NCBI GenBank assembly: GCA_937896235.1 | Contig: CALBMX010000064.1 | Location: 1 to 34,105, forward strand | Origin: an uncultured bacterium | Lineage (GTDB): Bacteria > Planctomycetota > UBA1135 > GCA-002686595 | Length of the DNA: 34,105 bases | Reading direction: 5' to 3' | Part shown: piece after piece, positions 15,659 through 24,818 of the stretch | Position numbering within the stretch: the stretch's first letter is position 1 | How the letters are laid out: every line of letters starts with the position of its first letter | Position numbers and translations under genes: made by a program | The notes under the pieces: generated by a model | The model's database searches: none | What the model saw: only the letters and a program-made list of their open reading frames with translations | Told to the model about the DNA's origin: nothing

Positions 15659-16507
15659 TTACGGATTCGCGGTCACTTCGAGGCCTAGCTCTCGAATGCG
15701 TCCCGCGTAGTCGTCGATGGCAGCGCTAGATAACCTGGTCAATTCGCTAGCTTCGGGCTGATAGGACGTGCGCGCCAAACCGTAAAGGTGGACTCCACAA
15801 ATGGGGACGCCGCTGGAGAGCAAGTCGCGCAAGTGGTCGAGGTAGGCCTCAAATTCACCCTCCATAATCTTGCCATCGCGCTCAAACAGAGCCGTCTGAA
15901 TCCAGGTGGGTAAGAGGCCCGCCGTTATCCGTAAATTGTTGAGCTGCCTCTCAATTCCTGTCTTGGCATCATTTGTTCTCAAAAGTGCTGCATCCGACGC
16001 GCCATCGAGCTTGAACCAGGCAACACCGCCAAAGTCGTTCGCCCTGCGGAGCCCTCTCTGGACCGCCTCTTTGTGGGCCAAGCTGCCGTTGGTGATCAAG
16101 ATGATGGGGAGGGTGCCCAGCAGGTCGAAGTCGTCGAGGACGCCTCCCACCGTCTCTAGCGCTGAGATGAAATCAGGAGAGCTTGTCGGCTCTCCATTCC
16201 CCGAAAATGCGACGTCATTAAGGCGCCTGGAGCCAACCGGCGCGCGTTGGGTGAGGAAGTCACCGTTTACGATGGCACCGAGTAACTCCCGCAGCTCTCC
16301 CTCCAGTCGGGCTTGATCTATGGCGGGCCCTTTCCCGAACTGCAGTCCTTCAACTTGGCAGTAAGCACAGCGCCAGTTGCATGCATCATTCGGGTTTAGA
16401 TTGACCCCGACGGAGACACCCTTTGCCCTTCTAGAGACAACCGGGTAGATGTACCGGAAACCTTCGGCATAGCGATCGTGATCGCCGATATCTAGGCGTG
16501 CGTTCAC
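15659..16507 (-). CDS. Radical SAM protein, COG0731 (wyosine synthetase-like) type
   Basis: This 282-residue protein has an N-terminal C-N-W-R-C-A-Y-C motif (Cys43, Cys47, Cys50), the CxxxCxxC cluster that binds the [4Fe-4S] and S-adenosylmethionine. Later segments typical of the fold are A-F-S-G-N-G-E-P-T (the SAM-binding GGE-like motif, about 99-107) and I-T-N-G-S. It resembles short bacterial proteins grouped with the tRNA wyosine synthetase clan, but that does not prove its reaction. The start is a GTG at 16507 that overlaps the TAG stop of the upstream gene by one base (TAGTG), so the two are translationally coupled. Substrate unknown. Confidence 0.85.
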   Translation of the reverse strand: MNARLDIGDHDRYAEGFRYIYPVVSRRAKGVSVGVNLNPNDACNWRCAYCQVEGLQFGKGPAIDQARLEGELRELLGAIVNGDFLTQRAPVGSRRLNDVAFSGNGEPTSSPDFISALETVGGVLDDFDLLGTLPIILITNGSLAHKEAVQRGLRRANDFGGVAWFKLDGASDAALLRTNDAKTGIERQLNNLRITAGLLPTWIQTALFERDGKIMEGEFEAYLDHLRDLLSSGVPICGVHLYGLARTSYQPEASELTRLSSAAIDDYAGRIRELGLEVTANP

Positions 16508-17820
16508 TACAGTCGAAGGACTTCTCGATACTTGTTGCTAGAGACGAGAGGCTCGAAATCGGGGTCCGTTGCAAGCGCGCGAAGTTGAAGCGTCGAGAGC
16601 GATGAGTCCTCTAACATTTTAGCGGCGTCTTTGATCTCACCCTGGAAAATCAGCGCGCGCGCAGCGCCAATATGAGCTTGGTTCGCTGCGTATAAATTCG
16701 AGTTGCGCGATTCCTCGTAGAGCTTGATTGCCTTCTTGTAGTCCTTGAGCGCCTCTTCGTACTCGTGCAAGCTGAGATAGATTTCAGCGCGACTCTCGTA
16801 TCCGGCACTCGCCTTGGGGTCGTCGTCGATGGCATCTTTATAGGGCTTGAGCAGATCCTTCTCCTCACCCTTGTGTCCCAAGCGAGAGAGGCAAATGAGA
16901 GCGGCTTGAGAGAGCTTGGGGTCTGAATCCTCTTTGGTGGGGGTTAGAAGTTTGGAATAGGAGCTGTTCCAATCGAGGTCAAGGTCCGGCAGGGCGAGCA
17001 GGACTCTCCTGCGCACCTTATTGTCGATCAGGCGATTCGCAGCTAGGGTCACCATGTTCTTGGTGTCTTCGCGGTCCAGGGTCAGATGATTCGCTTGAAA
17101 ATAGAGCAAGAGGCCCTCGGCATGGCGTTCACTTGTTGCCTTGCTGAGTAGCTCCCGAACCAAAGGAAGGGACTCCCCCGCGCCGTATTCGGTGAGGGCG
17201 GAAAGAGCTTCGTTGATGACCTCTTCGCTTCCAGTGAGCGCCTCTTGTAGGGCTTGGGCTCCGTAGGATCCGCCGAGCCTCGCTAGGGAGCGCAATGCGG
17301 GCAGCTCAAGACCAAGGTTACTGTCGCGGAACAGTTGGCCGAGAACGATGCCAACCCGGTCTTTCTCGCTAGAGTTTCCGAGCACAAGGATTGCACCACG
17401 CCTTCCGCGATCTGTCCCGTTTCGTGCGATTTCAATCAAATCGGCGGTGATGGGCGCGGTCTCAATCGAGGTGAGAATCTCGGCGACCCGAGCGGCTAGG
17501 TAGATGTCCACCTCTTTCGCATTTGAGCCGGGGTCCAACTTTACGACCATGAGGGGAGTGGCCGGGGCACCGAGGGCAACGAGCTCCGCATTGATCTTTT
17601 GAACTCGTGGGTCGCCGGGCTTCGATGCGCTCAATCCTGACAGGGAATCCAGAAGAGCGGATACGCGCGGAGCGAGCTCGGCTTCGATAAGGGCGCGCTT
17701 TGCCGCCTCCTCAGCAAGCAATTTCTCGAGGGATGTACGATCGCCATCCAGAGTGGCTGCGGATGCACCGGCTAAAAGGGGGGCGAGAAGCAAGAATAAG
17801 GCGAAAATAGGGCGCGACAT
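16507..17820 (-). CDS. Exported HEAT-repeat/TPR protein
   Basis: This 437-residue protein starts at the ATG at 17820 (MSRPIFALFLLLAPLLAGASA), a clear cleavable signal peptide. Upstream extension to 17859 would bury this signal. After the signal come a charged helical segment and then HEAT-like repeats (about 125-320). Signs of these are G-T-D-R-G-R-R-G-A-I-L-V-L-G-N, A-L-R-S-L-A-R-L-G-G and A-L-I-C-L-S-R-L-G-H. A C-terminal TPR pair follows, around Y-E-S-R-A-E-I-Y-L-S-L-H-E-Y-E-E-A-L-K-D-Y-K. It is probably a periplasmic scaffold. It is the first gene of a two-gene unit with the radical SAM gene, overlapping its start by one base. Function unknown. Confidence 0.85.
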   Translation of the reverse strand: MSRPIFALFLLLAPLLAGASAATLDGDRTSLEKLLAEEAAKRALIEAELAPRVSALLDSLSGLSASKPGDPRVQKINAELVALGAPATPLMVVKLDPGSNAKEVDIYLAARVAEILTSIETAPITADLIEIARNGTDRGRRGAILVLGNSSEKDRVGIVLGQLFRDSNLGLELPALRSLARLGGSYGAQALQEALTGSEEVINEALSALTEYGAGESLPLVRELLSKATSERHAEGLLLYFQANHLTLDREDTKNMVTLAANRLIDNKVRRRVLLALPDLDLDWNSSYSKLLTPTKEDSDPKLSQAALICLSRLGHKGEEKDLLKPYKDAIDDDPKASAGYESRAEIYLSLHEYEEALKDYKKAIKLYEESRNSNLYAANQAHIGAARALIFQGEIKDAAKMLEDSSLSTLQLRALATDPDFEPLVSSNKYREVLRL

Positions 17821-18230
17821 GGTGGATATCCTAACGGGGATACCCCGCTTTTTGCCCATGGTTTCCCACCGGATGACCCCATAATCCCGTTCGAGAAGCT
17901 ATCAGGCGCCGCGGCGGTATGGAATCGATGGCCTCGCCAGTGTCTTCTGTGCTACGGCGGGGTGCAAGATGACCTCACCGCTGGCTCTCCATTCGACGGC
18001 CGGCCAGCGCTCGCGCACCAGCGGGGCCTCCTCTTGTGGATCGCGCTCATGCCCTCGAACCTGCGGAGCCCCGTAGAGGGCCTGCAGGCGTTGGCGATGA
18101 CGGAAAACCCAAGAGTGCATACAAACTACCTCGGCAGATTCCGTCCCGGGGTTGAGCCACTTCGTAGCTTCCCTTTCGTGGGCCATCTTCGGGACTTTGC
18201 CAGTAGACTCCTCAGCCTCGAATCCAAACC
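17821..18230. other. Divergent intergenic region before mnmG
   Basis: This 410-bp gap separates the HEAT/TPR gene and mnmG. It contains overlapping open frames on both strands; only the minus-strand frame at 17902-18120 looks possibly real. Promoters of the two divergent units should lie here, but I could not assign -35/-10 elements or a terminator by eye. Confidence 0.4.
17902..18120 (-). CDS. Possible small hypothetical protein
   Basis: From an internal ATG at 18120 the frame encodes 72 residues beginning MHSWVFRHRQRLQALYG, rich in Arg and aromatic residues. An upstream ATG at 18186 would give 94 residues. Its codon use looks natural and its N-terminus is compact and basic, but I recognise no family. 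An overlapping plus-strand frame (17962-18234) is a competing reading. It is divergent from mnmG. Confidence 0.35.
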   Translation of the reverse strand: MHSWVFRHRQRLQALYGAPQVRGHERDPQEEAPLVRERWPAVEWRASGEVILHPAVAQKTLARPSIPYRRGA

Positions 18231-20144
18231 ATGAGTACCCCCCCGACGAATCGACAACATCTGCACCCTTGCGAGCCCCAGCCTAGCCGCGACTTTGATG
18301 TCGTTGTTGTCGGCGGAGGCCACGCCGGCGTGGAGGCTGCCTTGGCAGCTGCCCGACTTGGGGCGCGCACGGCACTCGTGAGCTTCTCTAAAGCTGGCCT
18401 TGGCGAGATGAGCTGCAACCCGGCCATCGGTGGTCTGGGCAAGGGGCAGCTCGTGCGCGAGCTGGATGCCCTGGGTGGCATCATGGGGCAGATCGCCGAC
18501 GCGACGGGGATTCAGTTCAAGATGCTCAATACGGCGAAGGGATTTGCCGTGCAAGCGCCCCGCGTGCAGTCGGATCGACACCTCTACCGCGACGCTGTGG
18601 TCGAGCGTGTTGCACAGGAGTGCGAGCGCCATGATCTCGTGGTTGTCGAGGGCGAGGCCATCGACCTCATCGTGGCCACAGACGGTCCGGTGATGCGCAT
18701 TTGTGGCGTGAAGCTCGCCAACGGTGAGAGTCTTATCTCGACCGCTACCGTGCTTACCACGGGGACGTTTCTCGGCGCCCTCATGTACCGCGGCGATGAA
18801 GTGGAAGAGGGAGGCCGCGCGGAGGAGCCCGCAAGTTTTGGACTCACAAACGCACTCTCCAAGTTAGGCCTAGAATTGGGCCGACTCAAGACGGGAACGC
18901 CTGCGCGGGTCGAGAAAAGTAGCATCAACTGGAGTGTCGCCGAGGCTCAATACGGTGACGAGTTTCCAAGCCCGTTTTCGTTTGAAAATGCAGAGGCGGG
19001 AGCCCCCTTTCCGCGCCTCGAACAAGTCCCTTGCCACATCACGTGGACGAATCCTCAAACACACGAGCTGATTGCTAAGAACGTTCACCTAGCACCGATG
19101 TACGCGGGCAAAATCGCGGGGGTCGGACCTCGCTACTGCCCATCTGTCGAGGACAAGGTGATGCGCTTCGCCGATCGCGATCGGCACCAGGTGTTTCTTG
19201 AGCCCGAGGGGCTAACCACCGACGCGGTTTACCTCAACGGGCTCTCCACGAGCCTGCCGAGGGATGTACAGGAAGACTTTCTGCGCACGATTCCTGGCCT
19301 AGAAAATCTTGTGCTACAGCGGCACGGATACGCTGTCGAGTACGACTATGTCCTTCCCGCTCAGCTCGATTCCACTTTGGCGGCACAGGCCATGTCGGGC
19401 TTGTATCTGGCGGGTCAGATCAACGGCACATCGGGCTATGAAGAGGCCGCCACCCAGGGACTCATCGCGGGCGCGAACGCGGCGCTTTGGCTACTGGGCA
19501 TGGAGCCGTTCGTACTTGAGCGTCACGAGGCTTACATCGGGGTGCTCGTGGATGACCTCATCGTCAGTCGGCCCACCGAGCCCTACCGCATGTTCTCCAG
19601 CCGCGCCGAGTACCGCCTCTTGTTACGGCAAGACGACGCGGATCGCCGCCTAGCACAGCGCGGTCATGATGTCGGGCTGACCAGCGACGAAGGCCTTGCG
19701 CGCATGCTGGCGCGCTTCAGCCGAATCGACGCCGCCAAGGTCTTCCTGGGCGGATGTCGTCTCCCGACCTTTTCAGGGAAGGATGCTGTCGAGGTGCTCC
19801 GCCGCCCCGAGATTACCCTCGACATTCTCGAGGCTGTACACGGAGTCGATCTAGCGCCCCTGAAGTTGACCCGTGCGGATCGACTGACTTTAGAGGCCGA
19901 CATCAAATACGCCGGATACGTCAAACGGCAACAGGTCTCCGTCGAGCGTGCCGCACGCCAAGAGGGAACCCTCATTCCGGTAGACTTCGACTTTTACGGA
20001 CTCTCGGGCCTGCGTGGTGAGGCCGCAGAAAAGTTGAGTGATCTGCGTCCGAGGACACTTGGCGCAGCGGGCCGAATTGCTGGAATCAATCCGCCCGATG
20101 TGGCCCTCTTGTCAGTCCACATCGAGCGCTTGCGAAGAAGCTAA
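18231..20144 (+). CDS. mnmG: tRNA uridine-5-carboxymethylaminomethyl modification enzyme MnmG (GidA)
   Basis: MnmG is the FAD enzyme that, with the GTPase MnmE, builds the aminomethyl/carboxymethylaminomethyl group on C5 of wobble U34 in several tRNAs. The 637-residue length is normal. Visible are the FAD-binding [14 protein letters not shown] (24-37), [13 protein letters not shown] (signature 1), and K-T-G-T-P-A-R. Also present are [11 protein letters not shown] and the [16 protein letters not shown] segment. The C-terminal helical domain contains the Y-A-G-Y-V-K-R-Q element that contacts MnmE. ATG at 18231 has no Shine-Dalgarno sequence. No mnmE or rsmG follows, unlike many genomes. A partner gene for later 2-thiolation, mnmA, lies 7 kb away. 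Confidence 0.97.
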   Translation: MSTPPTNRQHLHPCEPQPSRDFDVVVVGGGHAGVEAALAAARLGARTALVSFSKAGLGEMSCNPAIGGLGKGQLVRELDALGGIMGQIADATGIQFKMLNTAKGFAVQAPRVQSDRHLYRDAVVERVAQECERHDLVVVEGEAIDLIVATDGPVMRICGVKLANGESLISTATVLTTGTFLGALMYRGDEVEEGGRAEEPASFGLTNALSKLGLELGRLKTGTPARVEKSSINWSVAEAQYGDEFPSPFSFENAEAGAPFPRLEQVPCHITWTNPQTHELIAKNVHLAPMYAGKIAGVGPRYCPSVEDKVMRFADRDRHQVFLEPEGLTTDAVYLNGLSTSLPRDVQEDFLRTIPGLENLVLQRHGYAVEYDYVLPAQLDSTLAAQAMSGLYLAGQINGTSGYEEAATQGLIAGANAALWLLGMEPFVLERHEAYIGVLVDDLIVSRPTEPYRMFSSRAEYRLLLRQDDADRRLAQRGHDVGLTSDEGLARMLARFSRIDAAKVFLGGCRLPTFSGKDAVEVLRRPEITLDILEAVHGVDLAPLKLTRADRLTLEADIKYAGYVKRQQVSVERAARQEGTLIPVDFDFYGLSGLRGEAAEKLSDLRPRTLGAAGRIAGINPPDVALLSVHIERLRRS

Positions 20145-20199
20145 CGGACGGAAATCTTGAGAAGCGCTCCAAGGCGACTTGAACTCAAGAGGAGGGAGT

Positions 20200-20231
20200 C
20201 TCGCCGGAGCGAGCGCACTGGATTCAGTGCG
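20200..20231. terminator. Paired hairpins between convergent mnmG and SUMF-like genes
   Basis: Two adjacent perfect stems occur: CTCGC-CGGA-GCGAG (20200-20213) and CGCACTG-GATT-CAGTGCG (20214-20231). They sit between two convergent genes, where a bidirectional terminator would be expected. No T run follows on either strand, so the role is inferred from position. Confidence 0.4.
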
Positions 20232-20314
20232 ATGGCAATGGACTTCACGCGTGAGACTCTAGCGTGGCGGGGTGGATTCGGCTGGATAAGGGGTAGGCGA
20301 AAGCAGCAGGGTTG

Positions 20315-21856
20315 CTATTCACTAGCATCTGCAAAAACCCGGAGGCCGATGGTTGCCCTCACTGTCTCTTTGGGCACTTGGTTCCGAGCGGTAAATCTGC
20401 CTTGCTCGAAGCTCGAACTCCAGCTGCTGCCTTTGGTTGTTTTGGTGTTGCTGATTACGCCTGCGGGATCAATGGCGTCGGCTCTGTCAAAGGCCGCATA
20501 GCCGTCATGGCACCACTCCTCAACATTGCCGATCAAGTCCCACAAGCCAATCGGATTAGGTCTCTTCCCTGCGACCTCATGGGTAGAGAGCTCGGCATTG
20601 AAGTCCATCCAAGAGCGCTCAGCCAACCACGTTTTTCGCTCGGCAGTTGTCATCGACGCCAGATCTATGGGCTTGCCGAGTGTGGCCGCGTACTCCCATT
20701 CGGCCTCGGTGGGCAAGCGGAAGGGGCGTCCCTCTTGCTCGCTTAACTTGGCACAAAACTCCTGGGCTTGCTCCCAAGTGAGACTGTCGACGGGAAGCTG
20801 ATCACCCTTGAATTTGGACGGGCAAGCCGAACCCATTACGGCCAACCACTGAGCTTGCGTGACCTCGGTCCTGGCGACGTAGTAGGGCATCGTGAGGGTG
20901 ACTTGATGTTCCACCTCGTCCCTGTTTCGATCCGGCTCGGTCGTGGGGCTCCCCATCGTGAAGGTCGCGGGCTCAACCAGACGTAATTGTATTCCTGATT
21001 TTGTCGAGATCCACCTCGGAAGCTTGGCGAGATCGAGGGGGACACGGTCTGCCGTACTCGCTGGGTCAACTTGGTCGGGTGCGGGGAAATCCGGCCCGAC
21101 ATAGTCGAGCGGCTTCTCAAATAGACCGCTAGGAAACTCGAAGGATTTGGCCTCAAGCTCGCCATCTTGTGCGGGCTCTTGAGTGCCAATCCATCGAACT
21201 CGTTGGAGAGTCGTCGTAATCGTCGCGTTGTTCTCGGTGACCTCGGTTTTAAGAATCGAGCCCTTTGGAATCGGAATGGCAAGGGGAAGTGGAGGCGTGA
21301 TCGCGCCCGACGGAAAATTGAATTGGTACCTTCGCCGCGGCACCTCCAGCTCCTCACTAACCCAAAGGAACGTCGTGCTGTTCTGAGAGACAAAGGCCGA
21401 TCTTTGCACCTTGAACTTGTACGCCTTCATGCCACAAATCGTCTCGATTGGCGCATCTTCGACAGGGCTTAGCTCAGTTGCAAAATGGTCGGGCATGACT
21501 CTCTTGAGCCGCACATCGAGGTCGTCGATAGAGATGGCTCTACCCAGCTCGCTTTTCTTCGCTTCGTGGTCAAGGCGAAGCGCGTGGCTGTCGCTAAAGT
21601 GGAGTAATGCTGTGCCACGCTGCGATCCCTTATCGCGGTCGATGCGAAGCGAGTCCGGGGAGATCATGACGCTGACCTCGCTAGCAAGGACGTCGCGCAT
21701 CCACACCATGGACTCGTCACCGGCGAACTCCTGACCGTAAAGGAGCTCTCCTTCAAAGGGTGTGGGGTCCTTGAATAGGGGGCGAGTGTTGGGCTCTTGG
21801 ACTCCATATACATGGGGAGCGAGGAGAGCTAAGAAGAGGGCGGCTTTGCGAATCAT
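20315..21856 (-). CDS. Exported sulfatase-modifying-factor (FGE/SUMF1)-domain protein
   Basis: This 513-residue protein begins with a signal peptide (MIRKAALFLALLAPHVYG). Residues about 30-250 form a beta-rich domain I do not recognise. Residues about 285-510 form a formylglycine-generating-enzyme/C-type-lectin fold. Its landmarks are F-T-M-G-S (299-303), A-R-T-E-V-T-Q-A-Q-W (328-337), L-T-W-E-Q-A-Q-E-F-C (359-368) and R-L-P-T-E-A-E-W-E-Y-A-A (380-391). G-L-W-D-L-I-G-N-V-E-E-W (437-448) and a final I-G-L-R-V-F follow. The paired Cys of true FGE near the G-G-S-W segment are absent (here G-S-S-W-S-S-S-F), so it is unlikely to make formylglycine. It may be a binding or other-modification member. 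It is downstream of the phosphoesterase gene on the same strand (51 bp gap). Confidence 0.88.
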   Translation of the reverse strand: MIRKAALFLALLAPHVYGVQEPNTRPLFKDPTPFEGELLYGQEFAGDESMVWMRDVLASEVSVMISPDSLRIDRDKGSQRGTALLHFSDSHALRLDHEAKKSELGRAISIDDLDVRLKRVMPDHFATELSPVEDAPIETICGMKAYKFKVQRSAFVSQNSTTFLWVSEELEVPRRRYQFNFPSGAITPPLPLAIPIPKGSILKTEVTENNATITTTLQRVRWIGTQEPAQDGELEAKSFEFPSGLFEKPLDYVGPDFPAPDQVDPASTADRVPLDLAKLPRWISTKSGIQLRLVEPATFTMGSPTTEPDRNRDEVEHQVTLTMPYYVARTEVTQAQWLAVMGSACPSKFKGDQLPVDSLTWEQAQEFCAKLSEQEGRPFRLPTEAEWEYAATLGKPIDLASMTTAERKTWLAERSWMDFNAELSTHEVAGKRPNPIGLWDLIGNVEEWCHDGYAAFDRADAIDPAGVISNTKTTKGSSWSSSFEQGRFTARNQVPKETVRATIGLRVFADASE

Positions 21857-21907
21857 TGCACGAGTTTTGGAATCGAAGCGGTCTGGGTACTTCCCCTTGG
21901 GTCAGGC

Positions 21908-23098
21908 CTATTCATTCTGCTGGTGACACTCTCCATTGTCAAAAATAATCTCACGCTCTGGCCATCGCAAGCAGCCTAGGCGACCTGCAAACTGGGTGTT
22001 GGACCCATCTTGGTATCTCTCGAGGAAGCGCTTGCCCACGGAGAAGTCGATGCACCAGACGCGTTTCGGACCGGCCTTCGAGGTGAGGGGGCCGAGACCT
22101 GGTTCCAGTTCAAATGGATCGGGTGCGTCGAAGCGTCCGCGTGGCGCAGTGCCCCCAGATGCTCCGCGCCAGTAGTGGCCCATGACAATGTGAGCGTCGT
22201 CTTCATAGCCTCTCCACCAAGGGTCACGCAGCGTAAATCGCCACTTGCCGCCGGCTACAAAAATTCGATCCGATGCCGCCTCGATACCGGAGGTGATCAC
22301 CCGTACTGGGTTTTCGTTTTGGTAGAGGAGCTCGCGCTCCATGACGGCTAGGGAGTATTTTGGCGCTCGCGTCAGCTGAGCGCCTTCGCCGACACCGATG
22401 GGGAAGTGCAGGTCGTGATGCCGTAGATCGGCGAGTGCTTGGTCTGCGATCCCGCGTTCTTTGAGCAGGGCGAACGCGGCGGAGAGTGCCGACTCGTGAA
22501 GCCCTAGAGCGCCACGAGGTGGACTTACCTTTTCGGCGAACATGGCCTCGACATCGATGGCTGGGGCGTGGCTGATTGCCCTGGCAGTCGCAATACTTTT
22601 GGAGTCCCAAGCAGCGTGGACAACGCGAATGTCAGGACGCTCTAGGGCAAGCGGTAGGGAGGCTAGGAAACGCAGCAGCTCCCAGTGTTCGTCGGAGAGT
22701 TGTGGACGTCCACGATCCTTGGGGTAGTCGATCGCACCGAGGCGGGCCTCGGGAATCTCCATCGCCTCCTCAAAGTGTCGAGTCTCCCCGCGAAACCACG
22801 AGTTGTCTCTTTTGGAGTATCTACTTGCTCGCAAGAGGTTGAGCTCGTGATTTCCAAGAACACAAGATGCTAGGCCCTCCTGTACAAGCTGCCGAACTCT
22901 GCGCAGGACTCCGGGGCTGTCGGGACCTCGGTCGACGAGGTCGCCAACAAAGACCAAGTGGCGACGTTCCCCGCGCGCGCGACGAGAAATATGCAGGAGT
23001 AGCTTTTCGAGAACGGCTAGCTCGCCGTGCACGTCTCCAATGATGTCTAGAGGCCCATCCGGTAAGGTCTGGACCAACCCTAGGTCGCCCATACTCAC
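21908..23098 (-). CDS. Calcineurin-like metallophosphoesterase (PPP type)
   Basis: This 396-residue protein carries the metal-binding motifs of the serine/threonine phosphatase/ApaH superfamily in order: G-D-V-H-G (21-25), G-D-L-V-D-R-G (52-58) and G-N-H-E (82-85). These are followed by V-V-H-A-A-W and V-M-G-H-Y-W His segments. Substrate could be a phosphoprotein or a diadenosine polyphosphate and is not clear. The start is either GTG at 23098, immediately after the stop of the upstream transferase (TAG then GTG), or the ATG two codons later at 23092. The zero spacing implies cotranscription and probably coupled translation with the sugar transferase. Confidence 0.88.
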   Translation of the reverse strand: MSMGDLGLVQTLPDGPLDIIGDVHGELAVLEKLLLHISRRARGERRHLVFVGDLVDRGPDSPGVLRRVRQLVQEGLASCVLGNHELNLLRASRYSKRDNSWFRGETRHFEEAMEIPEARLGAIDYPKDRGRPQLSDEHWELLRFLASLPLALERPDIRVVHAAWDSKSIATARAISHAPAIDVEAMFAEKVSPPRGALGLHESALSAAFALLKERGIADQALADLRHHDLHFPIGVGEGAQLTRAPKYSLAVMERELLYQNENPVRVITSGIEAASDRIFVAGGKWRFTLRDPWWRGYEDDAHIVMGHYWRGASGGTAPRGRFDAPDPFELEPGLGPLTSKAGPKRVWCIDFSVGKRFLERYQDGSNTQFAGRLGCLRWPEREIIFDNGECHQQNE

Positions 23099-24643
23099 CT
23101 AGGTCCCTTTTCGGAGCACGACCGTTTTGATCGTGCTGAACAAGATCGACAAATCAAAAAGGAACGACTGGTGCTTGATGTAGAACAGGTCGAACTGGAG
23201 CTTGTGCTTCGAGTCCTCGACCGTATTGCCATAGGGATAGTTGATCTGGGCCCAGCCCGTCAGGCCAGGCTTAACAATGTGGCGCTGGTTGAAGTAGGGA
23301 ATCTCTTGGGAGAGGCTCTCTACAAAGTGGGGGCGCTCGGGGCGCGGGCCGATCATCGACATGTCCCCCAAGAGGACGTTGAACACTTGGGGTAGCTCGT
23401 CCAGTCGCGTCTTGCGGATAAAGCTTCCCACCGAGGTGATACGGGGGTCGTTGGACTGGGCCCAGACGGGACCTGAAGTGGCCTCGGCATCGGCAGTCAT
23501 CGAGCGAAACTTCAGCAAGGTAAAGGGGCGCCCGTGGTGCCCACAGCGCTCCTGACGGAAGAGAACGGGGCCACGAGAGTTCAGGCGTACCGCGAGCGCC
23601 GTCAGCAACATCATCCACCAGGAGACGCTAAACACGGCCAATGCAAGGATGATGTCCAAGATGCGCTTGCCGAGGTTAGCAGTCGGGTTGGTGGTGAAAC
23701 CCTTATTGAAAATGAGGTACGACGGCCGCATGGCACCGATCGGAATCTTCCCCGTAACACGCTCGAAAAGCGCTTGGCTCTCCTCGATGATGACACCCGC
23801 CAACTTAATCGCGAGAAGCTCTCGAACCGGCATTTTTCCGCGAGAGTCGGTTAGCGCAACGGCGATGCTATCCGCCTCGAGACGAGCCACAACTTCGGGC
23901 AGTGTTTGCGAGCTGTCGGTCTCTTTGAGTTCACCTTGCTCATCGACCTGAAAGAGGCGAACCTTCGAGGCCTTTTCCTGTAGGGGCTCCGCGCTAAAGC
24001 TCCCCACGTTGGTGCTGCGCTGATCCTCGCCCGTATTGGGAAGTTCAACCACACCAACCACCTCGTGCCCCGTTTTTCCGCGCCCCGCAATCTCGCGGAC
24101 GAGGTCGCGGGCAGATTCGCCAATCCCCAGGACCAGAATGCGATCATTGAAGTTCGCCTGGCGCATAATCCAGTGAAACAAGAGCCGCCATGCAAACAGG
24201 ATCACAAATCCTACGAGTAAGGAGAACGTGAGCAGGACTACGGTTTTGGAGAGAGCGAGGCCCGGGAACTCGAAGATTCGCTCAAGTCCCCAGAGGTTTG
24301 TCGCGACGACGGCTGCCAAGGACATCGCGATACCGGTTCCGGCAGAGCCGATGAACCGAGAGGCGCGATCGAAGCGCGAGGCGCTGACCCGGAAGTCGTA
24401 GAGCTCGTTAAACGAGATGGCGACCTGGGTTAGGAGCGCGACCGTAATCGAGGACAGCAAGCAGCGCCACCTAGCGTCCAACGGACTGAGTCCGTCGTGC
24501 CAAATCAGATCCATCGCAATCGGGTCATTGCCCCATAGGGACGCAGACAAACCGGCGAAGATCACTATCGACAAGATGACTGTCTCGCTGGCAACGAGCA
24601 GCACCTTTCGAAGCGGCAGAGATTGTCGAAGGACGTGGGGCAT
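23099..24643 (-). CDS. Polyprenyl-phosphate sugar-1-phosphate transferase (exopolysaccharide initiation)
   Basis: This 514-residue membrane enzyme transfers a sugar-1-phosphate to a polyprenyl phosphate, the first step of repeat-unit assembly. Hydrophobic segments lie at about 13-36, 62-80, 100-118 and 132-160. A Rossmann-like region starts at V-L-G-I-G-E-S-A (171-178). The catalytic C-terminal domain begins with a re-entrant helix (329-352). It contains G-P-V-L-F-R-Q-E-R-C-G (358-368), F-T-L-L-K-F-R-S-M (374-382), K-T-R-L-D-E-L-P-Q (411-419), G-P-R-P-E-R (432-437) and K-P-G-L-T-G-W-A-Q (458-466). Length and layout resemble EpsB-type transferases. A GGGAGG lies 3 bases before the ATG. The phosphoesterase gene abuts downstream; other polysaccharide genes are not in the window. 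Confidence 0.93.
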   Translation of the reverse strand: MPHVLRQSLPLRKVLLVASETVILSIVIFAGLSASLWGNDPIAMDLIWHDGLSPLDARWRCLLSSITVALLTQVAISFNELYDFRVSASRFDRASRFIGSAGTGIAMSLAAVVATNLWGLERIFEFPGLALSKTVVLLTFSLLVGFVILFAWRLLFHWIMRQANFNDRILVLGIGESARDLVREIAGRGKTGHEVVGVVELPNTGEDQRSTNVGSFSAEPLQEKASKVRLFQVDEQGELKETDSSQTLPEVVARLEADSIAVALTDSRGKMPVRELLAIKLAGVIIEESQALFERVTGKIPIGAMRPSYLIFNKGFTTNPTANLGKRILDIILALAVFSVSWWMMLLTALAVRLNSRGPVLFRQERCGHHGRPFTLLKFRSMTADAEATSGPVWAQSNDPRITSVGSFIRKTRLDELPQVFNVLLGDMSMIGPRPERPHFVESLSQEIPYFNQRHIVKPGLTGWAQINYPYGNTVEDSKHKLQFDLFYIKHQSFLFDLSILFSTIKTVVLRKGT

Positions 24644-24818
24644 GAGCCTCCCTAATCCAGGGCGGGAGGTAGTGGAGCGCCAATGAGCGGACGCTTGCGC
24701 GGTTCAGGGAGTAGGGACGGAGGGGAATCTACCCGATCTTCGGCTCTCCCCGGGGGTGGGATTCAGCCAAGCTTGGGAATCTGGGAGTCTTCTTTTGGTT
24801 TTCTTTAGCTACCAAGCC

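Noticed and set aside
20315..21856. True formylglycine-generating enzyme
   Set aside because: Active-site Cys pair is missing in the C-terminal segment.
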